Shown: piece by piece, positions 36,801 to 48,800 of the stretch | Position numbering within the stretch: the stretch's first letter is position 1 | Layout: every line of letters starts with the position of its first letter | Source of the DNA: Myrica gale | Lineage: Eukaryota > Streptophyta > Magnoliopsida > Fagales > Myricaceae | Direction of reading: 5' to 3' | Assembly (NCBI GenBank): GCA_963930655.1 | Contig: OZ005601.1 | Coordinates: 15,120,001-15,184,000 of the forward strand | Length of the DNA: 64,000 nt | Made by a program: the position numbers and the translations under genes | The notes under the pieces: model-generated | Told to the model about the DNA's origin: nothing | The model's input: only the letters and a program-made list of their open reading frames with translations | Database searches by the model: none

Positions 36801-39800
36801 TTGCGGCAAAATATGGGTGCACTGACGGTCAGTGGAGCACTTGCCCAAACAGGGGGCCTTATGGTGTCAGTTTGTGGCGGTTCATCTCCAAGGGTTGGGT
36901 TGATTTTCACTTGCATATCAGGTATTCTGTGGGCAGTGGCACGAGGATACGCTTTTGGCATGAAAGGTGGTGTGGTGATCGTCCGTTGGCTGTGGCCTTC
37001 CCGATTGTCTTCTTGTTATCCAGGTGCAAGGAGGCTATGGTGGCGGATTGTTTCGAAGAAAGGGAGGGAAGTGTTGTGTGGAATGTTCCCTTCTTGAGAG
37101 CTGCGAACGATTGGGAGATTCAGGAGTTTTCTTCCTTTTTCGCTCTCTTGTACCGTGTGAAGATCCGGCGAGGGGAGGATGATCAGTTGTCTTGGCTTCG
37201 CTCCGCGAATGGTATTTTTTCGGTTAAGTCCATGTATCATTTATTTGCCCGAAGGAATAGCGTTGCCCTCCCTTGGAGAGGGGTGTGGCGGTCCCGTTGC
37301 CCTTCGAGGATCTCCTTCTTCGTTTGGGAGGCCATGCACGGGAGAATTCTTACGATTGATAATCTTCGGAGAAAAGGAGTCTATATGGCTGACTGGTGCT
37401 TCCTATGCCGTGGAGATGGGGAGTCGGTTCACCATGTGCTTCTCCATTGTTCCATGGCGCGCGGGCTGTGGAGTCATGTTCTTAGCATCACAAATTTTCA
37501 CTGGGTGATGCCGGAGAAGGTGGTGGATGTGCTTTGGTGTTGGAATAGGAGGTTTTCTAACCCTGTCGCTAAGGTTATTTGGAGAATGATTCCCTCGTGT
37601 GTTTGGTGGTGCCTTTGGAGGGAGCGAAACAATAGATGTTTTGAGGATGTCTCGTTGTCCCTCGTGTCTTTGCAAGGGTTTATGTTGTTTTCCTTGTTTT
37701 GTTGGGCTAATGCAATTTTAGGAGGCTTCTTTGTCGACTTTGATGATTACCTTAGTTTTCTCGCTTGTTTGTCTTAAGCGCTTTCGGTATAGTCCTTTGT
37801 ACTGTTCTCGCTTATTTTAATAAAATTTCCTTACTTATCAAAAAAAAAAATTATTGATTAATAATGTGATGAATTTCATATTGTGATGAATAATGTGATG
37901 AATTATTGATGATATTAGATTGATGAATAATAGGTATTTCAATATTTATAGTGTTTTTAATCCTTAATTTTTGATATTTTAACTCTAAGATATTTTTTTG
38001 TATTACGCAGTAAATTTTTTTTTTGTCATTTTTACTTAGGAGTTCGACACCCTTCAAGTGAAATCCTGGTTCCACCACTGGTTTTAAGTATTGATATCAG
38101 TTTCAATATTGACCATGTTATTAATAGCTTGGGTACTGCCCAGTACCATTATTATGACCATTTGCAACTTTTTTGTGCTGCGACTCCAACCTTAATCCCA
38201 TGCTCTGATTGACCTGGAAGCTTGTCATCGTTATGAGACACTGCATTTGAGTGTTTAAAATTCTGAAGCTGCAATTGCTTCCGTTTGTCAACATTTTGCA
38301 CTGGCTTTAGAAGTTGTAATTGAGTGTGAGACAGTGTAGCAAGAATACGTTGCTTCTTTCTTTTCATAACGTACATGTTTTGAAGCTGTATCACTCTTGC
38401 AGAATCATTTCAATGAGTACAGGACAGAACTGATTTGGCAACTCTGAAGCTAAAATTTTGTCTTTTGCAGGACAAGGGACTCTGTCTCCTACACGCTTGC
38501 CATCTCTCAGAACAGAACTTATACAATTTCTATTAGAAAATTCTGATGCCCTGAACTCACAAGCAGTGTCAAGCTTATCCTCTGGAGGAGCATACCTGAA
38601 CTTGTATCATCTCCTGCATTTAGATACTGAAGCTACTTTAGATGTTCTGAGATGCTCTTTTGTAGAAGATGAAATCCCAATACCCGACTCTCCATTGCAT
38701 GATTCAGCAGATGAAGATACAGAAGCGAACAAAGATAACGACAATGGATGTCAAAACCAATTGGTTCAAGATATGGTGAACGCTCTAGTTGATATTCTTA
38801 ATAGGAGCAACTCCCAAGAAGAGAGGTCTGGTATTGAAGATGTCATTGGATCAGTTGAGGAGTGGCCTTCGCAGAAAGACATAGGTCATATACATGAGTT
38901 TATAGGGTACTATGTTGCATGTAGAAGAGCTAATGTCTCAAACAGTGTACTGAGTCAGATTATAGAGTATTTAACGTCACACAATAATTTTCCACCTAAT
39001 ATTTCTACACGTCTAATTTCCCAAAGAAGAGAGAAGCAGGTGCTTGCCCTTCTTGCAGTAGTGCCTGAGAGTGACTGGAATGCTTCTGATGTGTTAGATC
39101 TTTGTGAGAAAGCACAATTTCATCAGGTATCTTTACATGTGTTTTTATGATGTTTTGCTTGGAAGCTAGGTCAAATTCTCTGTTTTGGATACATGTAACA
39201 TCTACTCTATTGTAATCTATAGGTTTGCGGGTTAATTCATACTAGCAGACGCCAGTATCTTGCTGCTTTAGATAGCTATATGAAGGATGTATATGAACCC
39301 ATTCATGCCTTCTCCTTTATCAATAAAATATTATTAGAATTGAGTGACAAGGAATGGGCAGTTTTTCAATCAGCAGTTATTTCTCGGCTGCTGGAGCTGG
39401 TTGAATTAAGCAGGTAATGTTTGTATTGTTGAAGTTCTCTGCATATCTTGGTAAAATGGTATGCTGGATCTTTTGTTGCTGGGAAACTTTGTTATTCTGC
39501 ATTCAATCTCATTCATTGCTAATCTTTTGCAGGGAGGGCTCATTTCTCTTGGTCATTGATCATTTAAACAAAGAGAGTTCGCATATCCCATATGAACTTC
39601 GTTCTCATCCAAGAAGCCTTTTCCTTTATTTGAAAACGGTCATTGAGGTTCACTTATCTGGCACTCTGAACTTTTCTTATTTAAGAAAAGATGACTTTGT
39701 GGATTCTTTTGATGGAAAAAAGGTGAAGGATCAGTCAAAAGGACTTCAGGATTACTTGGACAAAGTTTCTGATTTCCCCAAGGTCCTGCAGAATAAACCT

Positions 39801-42800
39801 GTTGAAGTAACTGATGAAATGATTGAGCTTTATCTGGAGGTTAGAACTTTTACAACTACAGGTCAAATTTGAATGAGTTGATTGAGGTTGTTTTGTTTGG
39901 GAACATGCATTTGGATGCAGGATTTAGATTTCATGTTAAATGATTTGAAATGCCTGAGATTTAAGATCCATTGACTGAGAAGTCCATTGGATGGATCATG
40001 TGTATGCATAGAAATATGTCAGATTCAGAATTATGAATTTGTTACCTGCATACTTTAGAAGCCTCTGAAGTTAAGTTTGAAATATGTTTTTGTCTCAAAC
40101 TTGACTTAGTTAATTTTGGCGCAGAAGGTCTTGCTCTTTTTGCTTGTTGATGATCTGGAGCAATAGTCACTCATAATAACCAGGCCTAAGTGGCAATGCA
40201 AGATAAAAGTAAAATAAAAGAAAGAAAAGACAGGAGAAGCTTTGCTTTACAGGACAAGTCTGGCGATCCATTACTCTGTTGTCACTAACTTTGTCTCCCA
40301 CAGACCTAAGCCTATCTCCATGGACCAAAATCCTTGAAATCTATTCAACTAAAACCTAAAGTCCTGAACTTCACTCATATCCAGGGAACTAGTTGCTTAG
40401 GAATAACTCATCAAGGGTAACACCAAATTTTAGGGTGATGAGATACTGCAAATTTTTTCACCTCCAAACAAAATCAGATGAGAATACTGGTTTCGAGCCA
40501 AATTTATGATGGTGGCAATTTGTAAGAATTTTTTTTCTTGTGTTATGAAGAGGGATATCCCTCTTTTTTTTTTTATATATAAAGATTAACTTACGTATCA
40601 AAAAAAAAGAGGGATATGGGGGCAAAACCAAAACACGTGGGATTCATTTCATTCGTCCCTACAATTTTCATGCCCTTCAAAAGCAACCCCAGGAGTGAAA
40701 AACCTAGGATACACAAGGGAACTGATAGATATGAGTGTCACAATTTGGGCATTGGAGTTTGTGTTGGAAAAAGAGAGATTCAGGAAGGGACATCAATGTT
40801 TTCGTTCCCAAATCCTAAATTAAACGCTTTTCTCAGACATATCCTATGGTGGTTGAAGTTCTTGGTGTTTAGCTTTCTCCACTCTAGAGCTCGATACCAC
40901 TCCCCATTCCCAACCATTCCAAAACAAAGTATTGCTCGGATGATTTTTTGGTTTCTCATTTTTCTATCGTTTGGGGTTGGCAATCAAGATCTTGCTTCAC
41001 TAGGCTCATTCTCGGACCATATCATACTCGTTCTTGTTCAAATTTTTCTAGGATATGCTAATTCTTTACCATAAAGCATGATTGTTGTTGTGGCCCTCTT
41101 AATGTCTTTGGTTTACTCATTTCTTATAGACTTCTTGGTAGGTCTTCTATATTGATTGATGGCACCTTGAGTGCTAACTTTTTTGCCATTTACTTTTGCA
41201 GCTTTTATGTCAGTATGAACCTGATTCTGTTCTAAAATTCCTGGAAACTTTTGATAGCTATCGCGTGGAACACTGTTTGCGACTGTGCCAGGAATATGGG
41301 ATTATTGATGCTGCAGCATTCTTACTGGAACGGATTGATTATGTGGGGAGTGCTCTTTTGCTTACAGTTTCATGCCTTGATAGCAAATTTGTTGAGCTTG
41401 ATAATGCTGTGGGAAGTGTAATATCTGATGAGGCTTTGGGTTCTGCTGCTGGTTCAGCATATTTCAGCACCATTTTACATATGAAGGAGGTCTCTATATA
41501 GGACCTCTAATCTGAACATATGTTTATGCTTCTTGTATATGGATGCTGGACTATCTCACAACTGCACATTATTTCTGATATTTCCCTTACAGGTGAATGA
41601 CATACACAATATATTGGATTCCTGTATTGGATTGTGTCAGCGGAACACTCCTCGTTTGAACCCCAAGGAGTCGGAGATACTCTGGTTCAGATTACTTGAC
41701 TCGTAAGTTAAACATCAGTCTTTCTTTTGCTTCCTTGCTTTTGGTGTATCTGCTTAAGCTTTTTTCCATTGCTAGATCATCAGATTTGTATATAATCATC
41801 CACTGCTACAATTAGTCTTATACAGATGATCATCAGGATTGGATTATATGATAGAATCCATTTGCTTAATGTAAATAGAGTAAATGTATACTTCATTAAA
41901 GGGATGGGAATAATGGTTCTTTATCAGAAGCAAATCCATTCCATTACACTGGGTATATTTTCTTTAGGCAAGTATCATAGTGCGCCCCTCATATATGGGT
42001 GAAAATCCAATTGGAGTCCCCAAGTCTAATTCTGTCTGATTGAGTCTTATATCTTTTCAGCTAAATCAATACAAGCCTGCCATCTGATTCGCCCATTAAA
42101 CTTGACGGAAACCAGACACGTGTCCTAACGTAAGCCACCCACTTAATTGAATGACCAAAATGCTCTTAAAAATTCCACTTGAAAAGACAAAAAGACTTGG
42201 GGTTTTGTCAAATTTAACGGGGTAATCAGACGGCAGAGAACAAATTGATGTAGTTGAGTAAAAAAGGGTGCAATCAGATGGAATTAGACTTATGGAGCGT
42301 AATTTGATTTTGGCCCATAGATAGTCGCATGCATGTGATGTTGTCCTTTTTTTAAGGACAGGGACAACACAAGTTCGACTTGTTAGATTCTCTATTTATC
42401 AAAAAAGTTAAAAAAGGAAGTGTTATGTTGTTCTGTTCCTATATGTTTTTATTGCTGCATGAACTCCTAGTAGGCTTATGCTCATCTCTCTTGTTTCCTG
42501 GATTTAATTCATTTTCTCTTAATGCCCAAGAACTTGGTGTTGATTTGTCATTATATATTTTATTTGGTTGGTGTGTTCTCCTGTGGTCCTTGGATTCTTT
42601 TTTTTTATATATAAGTAAGAACTTTATTGAAAAAACAAAAAGAGGTAACAGTACAAAGAGCTATACTGAAGACCTACTCCAAACAAGCTACAAAGCTAAG
42701 AAATCGGCAAAATAAGAAAAATGAGAACCCAAAACAGCATTGGCCCAAAGAAAAAGGGAACTCAACAACAAACCCCATTGCACCTACAAAGGTAGCACCA

Positions 42801-45800
42801 ATCAAGTAAGCAAACACCCCTCCTCAAATTATCTATGGTCAAAATTATTGCATGCGCCGCCTCCCACACAAAGGAGACTCGTATAAGAACAAGGGACCTC
42901 CAAATCTGTCTCCACGGAAAAGACATAACGGGGCTACAAGAAAGGAGCCCATACATCGATTTCACCGAGAATATGTCATTCTTAGTGCCCATCCAGCGCA
43001 TCTTATCGTCAACCCCGCTCCTCAAGGGCGTGGAATAAAGGAGAGAGTAGAAAGCCGAATAAAGCTCAACTTCCCAATCATTTGCAGCCCTCAAACACGG
43101 AACATTCCAAGCCCCCAGACCAGAAATCCCCTCCCAATAATCCGCCACCCAAGCATCCTTATTACTAGCAATAGAAAATAGGGACGAGAAGGCAAGCCGC
43201 AAGGGTCTCTCCCCACACCAAAGGTCACTCCAAAAGCGAACTCTATTACCACGACCAACCTTAAACCTAATGAAGTGGTTAAAAGGATCATACCCTTTGC
43301 GAATAAACTTCCAAAGACCAACTACATAAATTCGTCTCCTCTGAAGGGTTCTCGACCTGCCCAACTCACTGCCGAACTTCTCCACTATAATGTTCCACCA
43401 CAAGCTATTACTTTCGAAAGCAAAGCGCCACAACCACTTCCCAACCAAAGCCTTATTGAAAGTGATTAAGTGCCTAATACCCAACCCTCCTTGCCTTATG
43501 GGACAACATACTTTCTCCCAATTAAGCAAGTGAAACTTATGCACTGACTCATTGCCACCCCACAAAAAATCTCTTTGTAACTTTTTCAATCTACAAGCCA
43601 CGACCGATGAGATGGGAAAAAGAGACAAGAAATAAGTCGGAAGATTAGCAAGAGTATAGTTGATCAAAGTGACTACCACCTTTCGAAAGATAGCTCATCT
43701 TCCATCCAGCCAACCTCTTCGCTGTTCTTTCAATAATGTCATTCCAAATATTAATGCTTTTGAAGCGAGCTCCCAAAGGGAGACCAAGATAAGTGAGGTA
43801 GAGAAACAACCCTACAACACATAATATCAGTCAATACTTGGACATTGCCCACCTCTCCAATGGGAATGACCTCAGATTTCGAGAGATTAATCTTAAGGCC
43901 GGACACCGCTTCAAAACAAAGCAAAAGACAGTGGAGGTGGCGAAACTGACTCTCCTCAGCCCCACACAAAATAAGAGTATCATATGCGAAGAGCAAGTGA
44001 GAAATGCTCACCCCACCATTGCCAACCGTGAAACCCTCAATGGATCCTGCCTCAACCAACCTATGCAGCATCCGACTCAGGGCTTCTATGACAATAACAA
44101 ATAAAAAGGGCGAGAGGGGATCACCTTGACGCAAACCACGGGAACCACTAAAGAAGCCCTTAGGAGACCCATTCACCATCACCGAATATCTGGGAGAAGA
44201 AATACAAAACTTCATCTGTCTACACCACTTAATTCCAAAGCCACACCTTCTCAACAAGTAAAGGAGGAAGCTTCAATTGACATGATCATAAGCGTTATGT
44301 ATATCGAGCTTGCAAAGCATGCCAGACAAATTAGAGTGCAGCCTAGAGTCAATGCACTTGCTCGCAATCAGCACCGAATCTAAAATTTGTCTATCTCTCA
44401 CAAAAGCACTTCGAGAAGACGAGATAATGGAACCCAAAACCAGCTTAAGCCTATTAGCCAAAACTTTCGCCAAGATTTTGTAGACCCCTCCCACAAGGCT
44501 AATAGGATGAAAATTCTTAAGCTCCACAACCCCATGCTTCTTCGGGATCAGGACAATGAAAGTGGCATTGAGACTTTTAACAAATTTTCCGACCTGAGAA
44601 AACTCATTAAACATGGAAATAACATCACCCTTGACAACATCCCAACAAGATTGATAGAAAGCTAAGGAGAAACCGTCCGGACAAGGGGCTTTATCCCCAT
44701 TAAGACTCCTCACAGCACTAGTCACCTCATCATCATCAAAGGATCTTTCAAGCCAATCAGCCTTCTCCCTAGAATCGAATCAAACCCCCAAGTCATCCAA
44801 CAAAGGTCTCCACGAAAGAGGTTCCTGATACAAAGAGCCATAGAAGCTAACAATCTCCTTAGAGATACGCTCAGTATCCTCCACAAGTTCCCCGTCAACC
44901 ACCAACGAAGAAATAGAATTAACCTTTCTATTGGAGTTAGCCATCCGATGAAAAAACTTAGTGCACCTATCACCATCTTTGAGCCAAAGAGCTCTAGATT
45001 TCTGCCTCCAACTAGTCTCCTCCAAATCAATCAATAGCTCTAACTCCTCCGAAGCTTCCAACTTCCTAGCTTTGCCAACCTCATCAATAAGCCCACCTTC
45101 GTCCAGAGCATCAAGGGAAGAGAGCTCATGTAACAACGAAGACTTCTTAAAGCCCACATCCCCGAAAACCTCTCGGTTCCAAATAATGAGATCCTACTTA
45201 AGAGCCTTTAATTTAGAATCAAGCACAAAACTAGGCGTGACAGAAAAAACTTAAGAGCTCCACCACAACCGCACCATATCAACGAACCCGTCCACCTTGA
45301 GCCACATGTTTTCAAACCTAAAAGGCCGCTTGCCACTTCCCACTACACCACACTCCAAGCATATCGGGAAGTGATCCGATAGCAAACGAGGCAACCTTTT
45401 CTGAGATACATCCAAAAACAAAGACTCCCAATTAGGATTAAAGAGAAAGCGATCAATCCTGAAACAAGATTGAACATGCCTCCCATTAGACCAAGTGAAG
45501 TGGCCACCCCACAAAGGAGTATCGAGCAACTGAGTCTCATCAATAAACTCCGAGAATTCCAACATGGCAGTACTAAACCCCTCCGACCCAGAATGTTCAC
45601 TCGGAAAACGAGAAACGTTAAAATCTCCCCCAAAACACCAAGGTAGGTCCCACCACTCCAACATCCCAGCCAATTCATCCCAAGGAAAACGTCTCCTATT
45701 ATCAGCATTAGGGCCATAGTTTTCTTTGGGATGAATTGGCTAGGATGCTGATAATGTCACGCCCCGAACGGCACCCCGCAGGAAACGTGACAGCCGCGAA

Positions 45801-48800
45801 CTATCTCCGGATAGCTCCAGCGTTCTTACTTACTTGCTTACGGCGGAAACATACAAGACCACGAGGGATTCGAGCTTAATCGTACATAATCAGGGTTCTC
45901 ATTAAGTTTTCATACAAAACACATATAATGTTTAGAATTCAATTAGTGACGGATCTCATCGATCAGGTCACCATACTCAAAATAAGAATAACATCCGGGA
46001 ACTTCTAAGTCAGGTAGTCCTCCTGACTCTCTTCACCTGTGACATCTGGAATGACACAATTTTTTGAAAACACGTGAGTCAAAAAGACTCAGTAAGGGGA
46101 AGACATAACTTGAAACATGCTCTTGACTTATGCTTGCTTAATCATGAAAGAGAATAAACTTGATAAGTGATGCACATGCATGTCATGGATATATACATGC
46201 TCTTGCTTAATTTCGGCCCCAGGCCCTTGAAAATTACTTATTCATACTTGTGCCACTATTGGCCTTTCACAACCATTCCATCTCTTTTACTTGTGGGCTC
46301 GCTCCATTTAACCCATGAAGTCAGGGTTGTGCGTTCCCTTTGGAACCGTCTCCGATTTCCCTTGGAGACCTTACATTCGGTCAAGCTAGCGCACTTTCTC
46401 TCATTTGTCCTTCAGTGGCTAGACATGACCCTTGGAGGCACCACACCTTCTCAATGTCCTTCAGTGTGGGTTGCACAGCCTCGTGGATTCACCCATCCTT
46501 CTCACATTTGTCCTTCGGTATGGGAGTCCATCTTGATGGTACGGTACCGACCAGTGCCTCTTGACTTAACTTATCGTTTCGTAAAACATTTCATAATTTT
46601 CATAAAATCATTGCATAAATATTCTCTTTAGAAAAATTCATGCAATGCACATGTCATGTCATGCTTGATCAAAATCTCATGCTTGTTCATGAAATGATGT
46701 AGTGTGTCATTCCAGTTTTGAAAAGAACCACTTACTGTCCACTTACACTCAGTCCTCCTTGGTAGTGTATAAAACACGTAGATCGCCTACAAGCGGTTCA
46801 AATATTTCTTAGTCTTTAAGAAATAGCACGTAATTATTAAATATATAATATACATATAATCACTGATATTCTTTTAATCAATTAAAGTATTTTATTTACT
46901 CTTCTAATATTATCTAAACTTAGGTTATTTAATTATTAACCATGTTACAAAATATTTACACCTCTATTCCCGATTAGGGTTTTAATCAATTAATAGATTA
47001 GGGTTAAATCCAAATCTCCCACTATTAATGTACTTAAAATGTTCACAAGTGTAATTCACTTAGTAATTTCGGCCAAGACCTATTTATTCTAATTAAATCT
47101 TTAGTACATGTTTTCAACACAAGGTTTTGCTAATTCCTTGTAACCCTAGCTTCTAAGTCTTAATATCCTTTAATCCGATTAGCCAATCCTAATCTCATTT
47201 ATCCATCTTAATCAATTATATTTCATTTATCACAAACTAGCAATTAGGGTCTCTACAACACTAGGCATTCGGCCAACACCATGTTCTATGTTTCCTTAGT
47301 CAAAATTCATCTCCAATGGTGACCCCTTCCTCCATTCAACAAATTCACAACTTAAGATCTAAAATTCAAAACACAATACAAGTCATCACTAATAGCAATA
47401 TTCGGCCAACTCAAAATATCACAACACCACTAGGTTTTCTTTGGTTCTATCACCTTGCATGCATTCTTTACACATAGCACTCATCTACCATGCATTAGGT
47501 CATAAATCTTGTACACAACATGGCCAATGTCCAGATCTAAGCATATACAATCCACTCATGAAAACCTAAGCATACATGGTTCGGCTATACATCAAAATCC
47601 CACATTTTTCATGCTAAATTTATAATATACATCTCCTTTGCATTCATGACCCGTCTTGCATGTATTAATTTCATATTTTAATCATATACAACCACCAACT
47701 CTAGATCTATCATTTAGAGACCTCAACAACACAAGATCTAAAGGAAAACAAACATATCATTCGGCCAAGCACAACCTATGTTAGGTCTAAACCCTTTTTC
47801 TAACATACATTGCTCATCCTTGCATTTTATCACCTATCTTGCATATATCAACTTCATATCTTCATCATTAATATCCACATGACTAGATTTATACTTTAGA
47901 CACATCAACAGCCCTAGATCTAAGAAAATATTCAACTTTCATTCAACAAAACATAACCTAGGTTAGATCTAACTTCATCTAGTATACATTGTCTATTCTT
48001 TGAATTTTTCCAACATTTAATCTTAGATCTAAAGCATGTATGTCCAGATCTAACACTTGCACATAACCATGTTCAAAGTCCAACTAAAATAGAACATAAA
48101 AACTCAAGATCCAACCCCATATGGTTCGGCCAACATAGAGATGCAAGATCCATATTTACCTTGTTGTTCTTCCTTCCTCCCCTTTGATCCTTTGAAAGCT
48201 TCTTCCCCTTTTTCACCTACTAAGCAACCTAATACTCTTAGTCATTCAGATCTCACCATATCCAAGCATAACAACTCAAACCCTAAAATCTAAACACAAG
48301 AGAGTTTGACCATCAAGAGGAAAACAAGATCCGGTTTTTACCTTAGTGTTCCCTTGTTTTCCTTTTTCCCTTTTTCCCTTGCACAACACCTCTTGACTTC
48401 ACCTTCTTCTTCTTCCTTGTCCTCCTTCTCCTACCCAAAATCTCCTTGACAGCAGCTCAATCTCAGCCTTTTGGGGCCAAGGGTTTCGGTTTGGCCTTGG
48501 TTCCTCACCTTTCTCTCCCTTTCTCTTGGTTTCGGTTTGGCCTTGTGTTTCCCTCTTTCTCTCCCTTTCTCTTGGCTTGTGTTGGTCGACCAAAGGGTGT
48601 CAAATGAGTGAATGAGTGTGTGAGGGTGGTGTTAGGTGTGTAAGGGTTCTCACAAGAGGCAAAAATGAAGTGCATATAGCCAAGAATTTCGGCCAAGGGG
48701 TTTTCTTTCCTTTTCCATGTCTTTTTTCAGCTTTTCCAATTTTTGTCTCCCTCATGTCTCCATTGCCTTTCTAGTATAACATTTTGCACCACAAGAATTC

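Larger units (their letters stand above)
32176..37848 (+). mobile_element. L1-type LINE inserted in the hAT element, internally inverted
   Basis: It is flanked by the 15-bp duplication AATTATTGATTAATA (32161-32175 and 37849-37863), with a poly(A) tail at about 37841-37850 preceded by an AATAAAA-like signal. The forward part 32503-33948 is ORF1; 33945 to about 36190 is reversed (ORF1 tail, endonuclease, RT front half); from about 36240 the forward RT back half and zf-RVT run to 37777. The RT segment holding GLRQGD and the FADD box is absent at the junction. The copy cannot transpose by itself. Confidence 0.88.
31427..38080 (+). mobile_element. hAT transposon in VPS8 intron 10 (TSD GTTTTAAG), hosting a LINE
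   Basis: The ends are CAGGGGCGGAAGCAGG at the left and, read inward from the right, CAGTGGTGGAACCAGG; both arms reach a shared GAAGGGTGTCG. The 8-bp sequence GTTTTAAG lies on both sides (31419-31426 and 38081-38088), the duplication size of hAT elements. The element's own sequence is 31427-32175 and 37864-38080; the rest is an inserted LINE. No hAT transposase domain was recognised. A frame at 31528-31716 ([19 protein letters not shown]) is unidentified. Confidence 0.88.

Noticed and set aside
40616-41074. 152-codon frame in VPS8 intron 13
   Set aside because: No recognised domain, no conserved junctions, and it lies wholly between exons 13 and 14 that are contiguous in homologues.
48399-48696. 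Arg/Glu-rich minus frames near 48.4-48.7 kb
   Set aside because: Low-complexity translation of CT-rich LTR sequence inside the solo LTR; no domain.
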